This document shows positions 44,020 to 53,059 of a stretch of 64,000 bases of DNA, piece by piece. The stretch comes from Halonotius pteroides. Lineage in GTDB: Archaea; Halobacteriota; Halobacteria; Halobacteriales; Haloferacaceae. Made by a program: the position numbers and the translations under genes. The number at the start of each line of letters is the position of its first letter. Positions within the stretch are counted from its first letter, which is position 1. Location of the stretch: positions 93,695-157,694 of the forward strand of contig NZ_QMDW01000004.1 of the NCBI RefSeq assembly GCF_003605635.1, in the 5' to 3' direction. The notes under the pieces are model-generated. The model saw only the letters and a list, made by a program, of their open reading frames with translations, made no database searches and was not told the DNA's origin.

Positions 44020-46215
44020 ATGGAGCCGATAAACAAAGACGACATCACGGTAACGAAGTCGTACAAGGACTTCGACGACGGCCCAGCCGGCATCGAGTAC
44101 TACATCCGGTTGTGGTCGCCGGGGCCGAAGACTGTCACCATCCGGGAGGCGATCCCGGCTGTCGCCGACGCCGACCGCGTCGCCTCCAGAGCCGACGATG
44201 ATCTGGCGTGGACGATCGAGGACGATCACCTCGTCTTCAGCACCCGGATCGACAGCGACGGGGTTCGTACCGCCTACACCTACGAGGGGGCGTTGAAATC
44301 GAACCTCAGCGAGTGGATGGAGGAACCGGAGATCGAGATTACCGATCCCGATGGTGCCAGCACCGACAACGAAACAGCTGCGGCGACGGCGGCTTCAACC
44401 GATGCATCGAGTGCGGTCGACGACAGCGAGGATACTGCCGCGGCGTCGGGCGTCGATGACGACGAGGAAGCAGGCGATGACGATGTCGAGCGAGCTGACG
44501 ATGATGCCGGCGATACCGAGACAGAATCTGCTGTCGAGACAACCGCTGTCGACGGCGTGGCGGTCGATACCGGCGATAGCGACGGTGAGATTGGGAGTGG
44601 TGCGGAATCTGGTGCCGAGACAACAGGCGACGGTGCCGAGAGGTCGGCGTCGCTCACCGACGACAGTGTCGAGTTAGCGACCGATGCCGAGCCGTTGCAT
44701 CCCGACGACGCGTTGATCGACGAGGCCGAAGCCGACGTGCTTCGCGTCATGCTGAGGAATCCGTCGCTGTCAAACGCCGAGGTCGCCGCACAAACTGACA
44801 GCCGGGTCGCCTTCGTGAGAGACACCCGCGATCGATACGAGGCCGCCGTCGAACTGCCACCCGAGGAACAGACAGACAACGTATCGTCAGCCGAACAGAC
44901 CGGTTCGACGGCCGACGACGTATCGCCAGCCGAGGACACCACCACACCTACGCAATCTATGACCGACGACACAGCCGACACCACCGACGACGCACAGTCC
45001 CCGAATCAGAAATCTGACGCTGCCAGCGAGGAGCCCGGCGAGGCAGATACGGCCCCAGCCGAGACCGAGACATCGGCGACACCCCCAGACGAGGACGCAG
45101 CTGACAAGGAAGCGGCCGAAGAGCCGGCTGACGAGGCGGCTGTCGAGGAATCGGACGCCGACGAGACGCCAGAGGTACCAGCCGCAACAGCCGATGAGGA
45201 GCCGGCACTGTCCGACACCGACGAGGCTGATGTCGTTGCGGCGGCAGCGCAAGCCGAGTCAGCGATCGGCCAAGAACTCCTCGACAGCATCAACGGGATC
45301 AAAGAAACCGTCGAGAAGGCCTCCGTCGGCAGCGGCCAATACGAGGCCCGTATCCGGCGGCTGGAAACCGAGTTGAGTAAGCTTCAAGCCTATACCTCGG
45401 CCTTAGAGGAGTTCCTCAGCGAGAACGGCACCGGCAGCGAGATCATCGAAACCACCCGGGAGGAGCTCGAATCGATGCAGGCCGATGTTAGTGCCCTCCA
45501 GTCGGAGACGCGCTCCCACGATGCGGCGCTGACCGAACTCGAAAACGATGTCAACGAGCTTGAAGACGAGCTGTGGAGCAACAACAAAACCATCGACAGC
45601 ATCGAATCCACACTCGAAACCCAGCGCGGCGGGATCGATGCGGTACAGGATCGGGTCGATACGATCGACGAGGAGATCGATACCGTTGAGACAAACCTGT
45701 CGGACAAGCTTGCGGCTCACGCCGAGGAGATCGAAACGCTCGACGAGACAACCGAGGAGCATGGCGACGACATCGAATCGCTTGAAGAAACAACGGAACA
45801 CCACGACGTGGCGATTGCCGACCTCGATGAAACGACGGCCGCCCACGACGAGGCGATCGGCTCGGTTGAGGAGACGGCAGCGGACAACGAGGCCGATATC
45901 GCCGATGTGTCCGCCGAGGTCGACGGTGTCGCCGACTCGCTGAGCGATCTCAGCGAGGAGGTCGACGCTGGCTTCGAGGCGTCCGACGACCACCGTGCGG
46001 AGTTGGCGGCAACGCTCGATGAGCACGCCGAGGAACTCTCCTCGCTGTCCGCGGAGATCGAGTCCATCGGTAGCGACGTGGCAACGCTCGAAGACCGACT
46101 CTCCGAGGAGGGTGATGTCGGCGAGCGCATCACCGATATTGAAGCCGAACTCGACGATCTCTCACAGTGGCGCAAGACGCTCCAATCAACGCTGTTGGGC
46201 GGCGACGAATCCTGA
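44020..46215 (+). CDS. Large acidic coiled-coil protein with 14-residue repeats
   Basis: 731 residues, no signal peptide or membrane helix. Layout: an N-terminal beta-rich domain of about 100 residues (KSYKDFDDGPAGIEYYIRLWSPG, PKTVTIREAIPA), an Asp/Glu/Ser/Ala-rich linker, a winged-helix-like segment at about 235-275 (DVLRVMLRNPSLSNAEVAAQT), a second acidic linker to about 405, and a long coiled coil to 715. Within the coil, a 14-residue unit recurs exactly in register with Leu574, Leu588, Leu602, Val616 and Val630. The N-terminal domain may bind a partner or ligand. I do not recognise the family; structural or scaffolding roles fit the shape. Confidence 0.8.
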   Translation: MEPINKDDITVTKSYKDFDDGPAGIEYYIRLWSPGPKTVTIREAIPAVADADRVASRADDDLAWTIEDDHLVFSTRIDSDGVRTAYTYEGALKSNLSEWMEEPEIEITDPDGASTDNETAAATAASTDASSAVDDSEDTAAASGVDDDEEAGDDDVERADDDAGDTETESAVETTAVDGVAVDTGDSDGEIGSGAESGAETTGDGAERSASLTDDSVELATDAEPLHPDDALIDEAEADVLRVMLRNPSLSNAEVAAQTDSRVAFVRDTRDRYEAAVELPPEEQTDNVSSAEQTGSTADDVSPAEDTTTPTQSMTDDTADTTDDAQSPNQKSDAASEEPGEADTAPAETETSATPPDEDAADKEAAEEPADEAAVEESDADETPEVPAATADEEPALSDTDEADVVAAAAQAESAIGQELLDSINGIKETVEKASVGSGQYEARIRRLETELSKLQAYTSALEEFLSENGTGSEIIETTREELESMQADVSALQSETRSHDAALTELENDVNELEDELWSNNKTIDSIESTLETQRGGIDAVQDRVDTIDEEIDTVETNLSDKLAAHAEEIETLDETTEEHGDDIESLEETTEHHDVAIADLDETTAAHDEAIGSVEETAADNEADIADVSAEVDGVADSLSDLSEEVDAGFEASDDHRAELAATLDEHAEELSSLSAEIESIGSDVATLEDRLSEEGDVGERITDIEAELDDLSQWRKTLQSTLLGGDES

Positions 46216-46247
46216 TCGCTCAAACACCGATAACCTTCGATGTGTGG

Positions 46248-46616
46248 TTATCTCTGGTGTCGCTCGTGAATAATCGACCGAGCGATTCGGACAGCGGCCT
46301 CCAGATCGGGATTTGATCGCACCTCAAAGGCCCCGGTTTCGGCGCGGACGACAAATCTTTTCAGCGATTCGACCTCCGCTTGCTCTAACAGCGAGGCTGT
46401 GAGGTCGCCACGCTCGTAGGCTTCGGTGAGAGAGACGACCGGATCGTGGTGTTCGAGATCTGGATCGAACGCAAACTCTCCCCCGTGATCGGCGGCTCGG
46501 TCAGTCCCAGCGTGTGATGGCGATACCTCCTCAGTTGTCGAGAGCGCTGCCTCCTCGGGTGGCGACGATGAATCGCCGAGTGAGCGGTCGCCGGTGGAAC
46601 AGGGTGTGGAGCTCAT
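46248..46616 (-). CDS. Haloarchaeal hypothetical protein
   Basis: 122 residues from ATG 46616 (MSSTPCSTGDRS). The first 50 residues are a Ser/Glu-rich tail. The C-terminal ~70 residues are ordered: DPVVSLTEAYERGDLTASLLEQAEVESLKRFVVRAETGAFEVRSNPDLEAAVRIARSI. It converges on the coiled-coil gene 32 bases away. No known function. Confidence 0.6.
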   Translation of the reverse strand: MSSTPCSTGDRSLGDSSSPPEEAALSTTEEVSPSHAGTDRAADHGGEFAFDPDLEHHDPVVSLTEAYERGDLTASLLEQAEVESLKRFVVRAETGAFEVRSNPDLEAAVRIARSIIHERHQR

Positions 46617-46766
46617 AGCTGCGAGATGGTCATCGTTGCAGCGTGTGGTGCTGCCGCCCGACGCCCCCATGGGCGGGAAACAGGTACACGTCGGGTGAAA
46701 TAGTGGCGTACTAATAAGAACCCGTCAGACGCAGGTCAGACGGCGGGGGTGACAGCGTTGGTCGCG

Positions 46767-48014
46767 TTACTCGTACAGCGGATAGGCCGCACAGAGCTCG
46801 TCGATCCGCTCGCTGACCTCATCGATGACACGCTGGTCGTCGTGGTTGTCGACAACGCGATAGATCAGGTCACCGACCTCCGCGATCGTTTCTTCATCGA
46901 ATCCGCGGGTCGTCAGGCTCGGCGTCCCGGCGCGGATACCACTGGGGTTGAACGGCGAGCGCGTCTCACCCGGGACGGTGTTGGCGTTGAGGACAATCCC
47001 GGCCTCAGCAAGGGCGTCTTCGGCTGGGCTGCCCGGCAGATCAGGATGTGATTCCCGGAGGTCGATGAGCACGAGGTGGGTGTCGGTACCGCCGGAGACA
47101 AGCTCAAAGCCGTGGTCGGCAAACGTCTCAGCCAACACATCGGCGTTGTCGACGACCTGTTGGGCGTATTCGTCAAACTCCGGCTGGAGTGCCTCCTTGA
47201 AGCCGACGGCCTTGCCGGCGATGTTATGCATGAGCGGGCCGCCCTGTCCGCCGGGGAAGACCGCGTTGTCGATGTCGTCGGCGTGTTCCTCGCTGGTCAT
47301 CACGATCCCGCCGCGACCGGCGCGGATCGTTTTGTGGGTTGATCCTGTCACGAAGTCGGTGACACCGACCGGTGACTGGTGGACGCCGGCGGCGACGAGC
47401 CCGGTAATGTGAGCGATGTCGGCGAGGTGGTAGGCTCCAACGTCGTCGGCGACATCCTGAATCCGCTGCCACTCAACCTCACGTGGATAGGCGGAGTACC
47501 CCGAAACGATCATATCCGGCTCGAATGTATCCGCCATCTCAGCGAGCCCCTCATAGTCGAGATACCCTGTTTCGGGGTTGACCTCGTACTGTTCGACCTC
47601 GTAGAACTGGCCGACGAAGTTTGCGGGGTGGCCGTGGCTGAGGTGGCCGCCGTGTGTCAGATCCAACGAGAGGATCTTGTCACCTGGGTCGAGGGTCGCA
47701 AAGTAAACGGCCTGATTGGCCTGTGTGCCCGAATGGGGCTGGACGTTGACGTGTTCGGCCCCCCAAAGCTCCGTGGCGCGCTCGATAGCGAGCTCTTCGA
47801 CCTCGTCGGCGTACTCACAGCCGGCGTAGTAGCGTTTCCCCGGATACCCCTCGGCGTACTTGTTGGTTAGCGCACTACCCTGTGCTTCCAGGACGGCCTT
47901 ACTAACATGGTTCTCGCTTGCGATCATCGCCAGCGTCTCTTCTTGGCGAGTATCCTCGCCTTCGAGCGCGTCTGCGACCGCCGGATCGACCGCACGAACC
48001 TGCTCGTAGTCCAT
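46767..48014 (-). CDS. glyA: Serine hydroxymethyltransferase
   Basis: PLP enzyme interconverting serine and glycine with a one-carbon carrier. 415 residues from ATG 48014 (MDYEQVRAVDPAVADAL). EETLAMIASENHVS, NKYAEGYPGKRYY, NVQPHSGTQAN, LADIAHITGL and the PLP lysine Lys228 in GSTHKTIRAGRGG are all present. A minus-strand CTTATT at 48038-48043 lies about 26 bases before the ATG, so it is leaderless; longer in-frame forms would contain this promoter. Divergent from tbsP. Confidence 0.96.
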   Translation of the reverse strand: MDYEQVRAVDPAVADALEGEDTRQEETLAMIASENHVSKAVLEAQGSALTNKYAEGYPGKRYYAGCEYADEVEELAIERATELWGAEHVNVQPHSGTQANQAVYFATLDPGDKILSLDLTHGGHLSHGHPANFVGQFYEVEQYEVNPETGYLDYEGLAEMADTFEPDMIVSGYSAYPREVEWQRIQDVADDVGAYHLADIAHITGLVAAGVHQSPVGVTDFVTGSTHKTIRAGRGGIVMTSEEHADDIDNAVFPGGQGGPLMHNIAGKAVGFKEALQPEFDEYAQQVVDNADVLAETFADHGFELVSGGTDTHLVLIDLRESHPDLPGSPAEDALAEAGIVLNANTVPGETRSPFNPSGIRAGTPSLTTRGFDEETIAEVGDLIYRVVDNHDDQRVIDEVSERIDELCAAYPLYE

Positions 48015-48037
48015 ACTGAAACGGGGGTGTTCAGGCC

Positions 48038-48043
48038 AATAAG
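48038..48043 (-). promoter_or_regulatory. glyA TATA box
   Basis: Minus-strand CTTATT, centred about 26 bases upstream of ATG 48014. Confidence 0.5.
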
Positions 48044-48199
48044 TGTGTCTGTACAGGGCTACCCCGCCGGTTGGTAGAAGGGGCAACAACGGAGATTTAT
48101 TAGCACTATTTGCTGGTTAAATTAGCCAAAAATCGAGTAATGAACGCTGTAGTCGTCGATAATATTAAGTGTGGCTTCGCCCCTAATTCACTTATCAGG

Positions 48200-49015
48200 A
48201 TGGCGTCGAACACGCATACAGAAGACCGCCGTGAGCTGCTCACAACGGCACTGGCCGCGACGACGGATGGCTGTTGGATTGTCGATCCAACCCCGGAAAC
48301 GATCACCGCGGTCGTCGATGTCGCCAGTAACACTACCACGCTCCCGCAACTGCGGTTGTTGGCCGCTGAGGACACGCTCAAAGCGACGTTTGGGGATTTT
48401 CTGGTTGCCAGCCGCACCGCGGATCTACTCGACGATGATTCGCTTGCGGTGCGAACGCTTGAGGCACCAACCACGAACTCACTGATTCTCACCGAGAAGG
48501 CGGTCACAGCCGTCGTCGCCGCGGGCGAACAGGTCGCCGGGCTCCGCACCGACGACACCGAGTTCGTCGAGACAACCCGGGACAGCATCACCGATCAGTG
48601 GGCAGCAGCCGATCCCTTCCAGCTGCGAACCCCAGCGATCTCACAGATCCGAGCCACGCTGGCCGAGGAGATCGGCGCGGCCAGCCGCGAGGATTTCGAT
48701 CAGCTGCTGGCCTCAGTTGAGACAGCCCGCGGTGACGGCGACGGCCTCGATGAGGTGACGATCTCACTGCTCATCGCCGCGAAAAACGAGGTGCTGCTGT
48801 ACGACATCTCAAAGTGGGGTGAGGATGTCGGGATCGCCAGTAAGGCTACCTTCTCACGAACAAAGAGTCGACTGGAGGAGTCCGGTGTCATCACAACCGA
48901 GAAGGTTCCGATCGATGTCGGACGGCCGCGGCTCCGTCTCCAACTCGGCGACGACCGACTGCGGGAGGCCCCGGCCGACAATCTCGCTGCCGCTGCCGCC
49001 GACATCCTCAGCTAA
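48200..49015 (+). CDS. tbsP: Transcriptional regulator TbsP (DUF5821)
   Basis: 271 residues from ATG 48200 (MASNTHTEDRRELLTTAL). N-terminal sensory-like half with DGCWIVDPTPETITAVVDVASN and LPQLRLLAAEDTLKATFGDFLVAS. C-terminal winged helix with LYDISKWGEDVGIASKATFSRTKSRLEESGVITTEKVPIDVGRPRLRLQL. TbsP (TrmB bypass suppressor) is reported in Haloferax volcanii to act with TrmB on gluconeogenic gapII; trmB lies 3 kb further on here. A TATA-like ATATTAAG (48162-48169) precedes the gene. Identification is from recalled family sequence. Confidence 0.85.
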   Translation: MASNTHTEDRRELLTTALAATTDGCWIVDPTPETITAVVDVASNTTTLPQLRLLAAEDTLKATFGDFLVASRTADLLDDDSLAVRTLEAPTTNSLILTEKAVTAVVAAGEQVAGLRTDDTEFVETTRDSITDQWAAADPFQLRTPAISQIRATLAEEIGAASREDFDQLLASVETARGDGDGLDEVTISLLIAAKNEVLLYDISKWGEDVGIASKATFSRTKSRLEESGVITTEKVPIDVGRPRLRLQLGDDRLREAPADNLAAAAADILS

Positions 49016-49062
49016 GCGCCCGGAGTCGACCCGTTTTTGCGTTGGGCCGTCGTGGCCGACGT

Positions 49063-50781
49063 ATGGAACTCGCGGTCTGTGGTCGCGGCCCCGCTGTTGA
49101 TGCCATCGCAGCCGCCGCCGAGGATATCGACGGCACCGTCCGCCAGATCGAGCCGACAGCCCTCAGCGAGAAGACCGCCTCGCTGCCCGCAACCGGGGCG
49201 GTCGTCGCCCCGACTGGTGCCGAGGTGTTTCCGGTGGCAACCGATCACTTCGACCGCTGGGTCGCCGTTGAGATCGGTGGCCTCGGCGGCTACCCGATCG
49301 CCGATATCGACGCGGCGGTGACGACGTTCGGCCCCGACACAGCCTGTTATCGTTGTCTAACCTACCGGGTCGGTGCCCACGAGGACGCATCCGGTGAGAG
49401 CCCCTGTGGCGATCGCAGCACGGTGCGGCTGGCCGGAGCTATCGCCGGCAACCGACTCATTTCGCTACTAGCCGGCGAGACGACCGGCGGCACGATCAGA
49501 GAGCTGCCAGGCCCTGAGCGGCACCTGCTGTCGGTGCCGGACTGTGACTGTGGTAGTGACGGGGCGGTCTCACGGTCGCTTCCGCTGACCCATCGCAGCG
49601 TCGCTGTCGACGACGCGTTAACGCGAGCCGAGCGCGCTGTCGACGAGCGGGTCGGCCTCGTCACAACCGTCGGCGAGCGCGAGTCGTTCCCAGCGCCCTA
49701 TTACATCGCCGATATCGCCGACACCACGGGCTTTAGCGACACGGCGGCCGCTGACCTCGCCGCTGGGGTCGACCCTGACTGGGATCGGGCCTACATGAAG
49801 GCGATCGGTGAGGCACTTGAGCGATACAGTGCCGGCGTGTATCGAACGCGAGCAGCGACCCGTGGCTCGGAACGGACGCTGGCTGCCCCCATTTCGCCGC
49901 GTCGGTTTGTGCGCCCTGACGGATTCGACCACCCGGAGCCAGCCCACCGGATCGATTGGATCGACGGGCGATCGCTGCCGGACGGCGAGGCGGTGTCGCT
50001 GCCGGCGGAGTTTGTGTGGTTTCCGCCACCCACGCAACGATACCGCCCGGCGATCACGACCGGGCTTGGCCTTGGAAACTCGCCGATAGAGGCGGTGCTC
50101 GCGGGGTTGTATGAGGTGATCGAACGCGACGCGACGATGCTTGCGTGGTACTCGACGTTCGAGCCGCTGGGGCTGGCAGTTGACGACGACGTTGTCGACG
50201 AGTTGACCAAGCGAGCACGGGCTGAGTCACTGAGTGTCACCCTGCTGCTTGTCACACAGGATGTCGATGTGCCTGTCGTGGCCGCCGCCGTCCATCGCGA
50301 CGATGCGTGGCCCCGGTTTGCCGTTGGCTCGGGGGCCACCCTTGATCCGGTTTCCGCGGCACGGTCGGCTCTCGCTGAGGCCCTCCAAAACTGGATGGAA
50401 CTACGGACGATGGGCCCGGAGATGGCCGCTGACCAGGGCGGTGCGATCGCCGAGTACGCCGATCTACCGGCGGCCGCCGAGTCGTTTGTCGACCCCGACA
50501 GTCGGATACCGGCCGAGGGGGTTGGCGAGCCGGCGGTGACGGGTGCGGCTGAACTGAGGGCCGTCTGTGATCGGCTGTCGGCGGCTGATCTCGACGCCTA
50601 CGCCGCGCGGCTGACGACCCGGGATATCGACGCCCTTGGGTTTGAGGCGGTTCGAGCCGTAGTACCGGCAGCCCAGCCGTTGTTTACCGGAGCCCCGTAT
50701 TTCGGCGAGCGCGCTCGTTCGGTGCCGGAATCAATGGGTTTCGAACCACGGCTGGATCGGTCGTACCATCCCTATCCGTAG
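49063..50781 (+). CDS. YcaO-domain protein
   Basis: 572 residues from ATG 49063. The N-terminal ~190 residues carry cysteines in CYRCLTYRV and DCDCGSDG, possibly a zinc-bound leader- or carrier-binding region. The C-terminal YcaO ATPase domain has the ATP/Mg residues in KAIGEALERYSAGVYR, LGNSPIEAVLAGLYEVIERDA and SAARSALAEALQNWMELR. It ends HPYP, like the proline-rich end of azoline-forming YcaO enzymes. YcaO activates backbone amides for azoline or thioamide formation. No TfuA, E1-like partner or precursor peptide is beside it, so the substrate is open. Confidence 0.9.
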   Translation: MELAVCGRGPAVDAIAAAAEDIDGTVRQIEPTALSEKTASLPATGAVVAPTGAEVFPVATDHFDRWVAVEIGGLGGYPIADIDAAVTTFGPDTACYRCLTYRVGAHEDASGESPCGDRSTVRLAGAIAGNRLISLLAGETTGGTIRELPGPERHLLSVPDCDCGSDGAVSRSLPLTHRSVAVDDALTRAERAVDERVGLVTTVGERESFPAPYYIADIADTTGFSDTAAADLAAGVDPDWDRAYMKAIGEALERYSAGVYRTRAATRGSERTLAAPISPRRFVRPDGFDHPEPAHRIDWIDGRSLPDGEAVSLPAEFVWFPPPTQRYRPAITTGLGLGNSPIEAVLAGLYEVIERDATMLAWYSTFEPLGLAVDDDVVDELTKRARAESLSVTLLLVTQDVDVPVVAAAVHRDDAWPRFAVGSGATLDPVSAARSALAEALQNWMELRTMGPEMAADQGGAIAEYADLPAAAESFVDPDSRIPAEGVGEPAVTGAAELRAVCDRLSAADLDAYAARLTTRDIDALGFEAVRAVVPAAQPLFTGAPYFGERARSVPESMGFEPRLDRSYHPYP

Positions 50782-50809
50782 CCGAGCGAACGGGATTGTC
50801 ACCCTCGGG

Positions 50810-51814
50810 TTAGCCGTTGTCAGTCGATGAGTCCGAAGCGGCGTTGTCACCAACTGGGGCGGTTGACTCGGCTGCCGGCGGCTCCTCGGAGCGGCTCTCA
50901 GCCGGATCAGTTCGTGGGCGATCAGCATAGACGAGTTGCCGGTGGGGGTAAGCCATCCCAAGGGTGGCCTCGGCGTCGATGAACCGCTGGCGGATCGCGG
51001 TTCGAACCGCGGATTCGATAGTAGCGATCTTATAGGGCTTTGTTAGCCAGTAGCGCAACCGAAGCAACACGCCGCTGTCGGCGAAATCAGCGATGAAACA
51101 GCTGGGGGTGGCGGGGTACCGCGCGCTGCCGACCCGGATATCCGGGCCGCCGTTGATCACGTCGTCGGTGTCTCGGGCGGCCAACTCCATCTGGCGGCGG
51201 GCCTCCGGGATGTCGGACTCGTAGGTGACCAACACGTCAAGCGAGAGGCGGGTGCGTTCGTCCTCCGCGGAGTAGTTGGTCACATCCCGGTCGCGGACGT
51301 TGCCGTTTGGAATCACCAGAAAGGTGTTGTCAAGGGTGACGACCTTGGTATAGCGGATCGTGATATCGTCGACAAAGCCGCGGGTGCCATCATCGAGTTC
51401 GATCATATCACCGATCTCGAAGGGCTGGTCGGCCAGCACAAAGATGCCGTTGAGCACGTTGCCGACGATCGGTGCGAGGATGATCCCGACGACCGCCGAG
51501 AAGACAGTCACCGAGAGGACGATGTTGCCGATCTGGAGGCCGACAAGCGAGCCAGCGATAATGAGCGTGACGGCGATCGTGGTGGCACGAACGCCACCTA
51601 AGACGATCTGGGCGACGCTCTGGCGTTCAAACCGACGGGCGATCGGCCGCCCCAAAAGGCTCACAAGCACCTTCGACAGCGAGACGCCAAGGGCGACAAC
51701 GAGTAGCGCGGCGATAACCCGGTGGCCGGGGAACTGCAGCCACGTCGGCAGCAACACAGCGGCCACCTCGGCGGCTGCGGCCTCCGTGGCCCCCGCCGGC
51801 TGGGGAGTCGTCAT
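50810..51814 (-). CDS. MscS-family mechanosensitive channel
   Basis: 334 residues from ATG 51814. Three membrane segments (about 35-55, 80-105 and 110-135), with the pore-lining TM3 VLSVTVFSAVVGIILAPIVGNVLNGIFVLADQPFEIGDMIEL continuing into the MscS beta domain (GFVDDITIRYTKVVTLDNTFLVIPNGNVRDRDVTNYS). A cytoplasmic alpha/beta domain and an acidic tail follow. Releases solutes on hypo-osmotic shock. Confidence 0.93.
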   Translation of the reverse strand: MTTPQPAGATEAAAAEVAAVLLPTWLQFPGHRVIAALLVVALGVSLSKVLVSLLGRPIARRFERQSVAQIVLGGVRATTIAVTLIIAGSLVGLQIGNIVLSVTVFSAVVGIILAPIVGNVLNGIFVLADQPFEIGDMIELDDGTRGFVDDITIRYTKVVTLDNTFLVIPNGNVRDRDVTNYSAEDERTRLSLDVLVTYESDIPEARRQMELAARDTDDVINGGPDIRVGSARYPATPSCFIADFADSGVLLRLRYWLTKPYKIATIESAVRTAIRQRFIDAEATLGMAYPHRQLVYADRPRTDPAESRSEEPPAAESTAPVGDNAASDSSTDNG

Positions 51815-51961
51815 TGGCTGGAACTCTCCGCCGCCGCGAAAAAGGCTTGTCCCCTGCGATCTCGCCTGCAACGTCTACCCCTGCCAGAAGTACTGTGTTC
51901 CGAAACAAGGTGCAACTCAGTAAAGAGTAAATTTCATACACACAGGCGCTAACAGATCAGT

Positions 51962-53011
51962 ATGGCAGATGACCTCCGGATGACCCTAGAACACGTCGGC
52001 GAGCGGTTCAATCTCGGCGAGTACGAGATCGACGCCTATCTTGCCGTGCTTGAACACGGGGAGCTCACCGCCAGCGAGATCGCCGACCGCACCGATATCC
52101 CTCAACCGCGGGTCTACGATACGGTTCGCAGCCTCTCAGATCGCTCCCTCGTTGAGCTCCGGGAGTCACGGCCGATGCAGGTCGTCGCCATCGACCCCGA
52201 AACGGCCTTCGGCGACCTCCAGTCGTCGTTTACCGAGCTCGTCGACGAGCTTACCGCCCGGTACACCGCGCCGGCCCGGGACACCGAGGCGGTGTCGTTG
52301 GTCAAATCGCGGGCGACGATCATTCGCTATCTCACCGAGATCATCGAAAGCGCGGCCGACGAGCTCACGCTGTCGCTGACGCCATCGCTGCTGGCGGAGT
52401 TCGAAGAAACGTTGGGCGACCAGATCGATAGCGGCGTCAGCATCGAACTCCTGCTCACGCCCGCCCGTGAGGCCCCTGATCCGGCGGACTTTGAGTATCA
52501 GGCGGTCGCAACGACCGTTCGGGCCCGCGAGGGGATCACGACACCGGTGATTGCGGTCGCCGACGGCACGGATTCGATCTACGCGACCCAGGATGCCCTC
52601 CGTGATGACCGGGATCGCTACGGTGTGATCTTCAGTCGCTCCGCGCTGGGCTTTCTGGTCTCAGGCTTTTTCGAGACCGTCCTGTGGACGACCGCCGAAA
52701 CGCTGTCGACGACGCCGACCGAGCGGGCGTTTCCGCGGCGATACGCCTCGATCCGCCGAGCGGTCAAGGATATCCGCGACCTCGGCGGGGATTTTTATGC
52801 AACTGTCGAGGGACGAGACACCCAAACGGGCGAGCCGGTTGTGATCAGCGGAGCCGTCGAGGACATCGAGTTCCGCGAAAACGAGTCGGTCGCCTCGTTG
52901 CTCGTTGATACCGGCGACGACAGGATCCGGGTCGGCGGACTCGTCGCCGCGTTTGAGTCGATCGAGGGACAGGCGATCCACATCGGTCGGGACTCGCCAC
53001 CCGAGGTGTAA
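51962..53011 (+). CDS. trmB: TrmB family transcriptional regulator
   Basis: 349 residues. N-terminal winged helix (12-78): [49 protein letters not shown]. The middle region (110-240) is the TrmB PLD-like/sugar-sensing domain with [13 protein letters not shown] and [22 protein letters not shown]. The C-terminal beta-rich domain (270-349) resembles the maltose-binding part of TrmB. In Halobacterium TrmB controls sugar and central metabolism genes. TATA-like GTAAATTT near 51928-51935 gives a short leader. Confidence 0.9.
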   Translation: MADDLRMTLEHVGERFNLGEYEIDAYLAVLEHGELTASEIADRTDIPQPRVYDTVRSLSDRSLVELRESRPMQVVAIDPETAFGDLQSSFTELVDELTARYTAPARDTEAVSLVKSRATIIRYLTEIIESAADELTLSLTPSLLAEFEETLGDQIDSGVSIELLLTPAREAPDPADFEYQAVATTVRAREGITTPVIAVADGTDSIYATQDALRDDRDRYGVIFSRSALGFLVSGFFETVLWTTAETLSTTPTERAFPRRYASIRRAVKDIRDLGGDFYATVEGRDTQTGEPVVISGAVEDIEFRENESVASLLVDTGDDRIRVGGLVAAFESIEGQAIHIGRDSPPEV

Positions 53012-53059
53012 ACGCGCCGGGCCCCGGTGGTTATATCGGTTCACAGCAAATGGGCGGTT

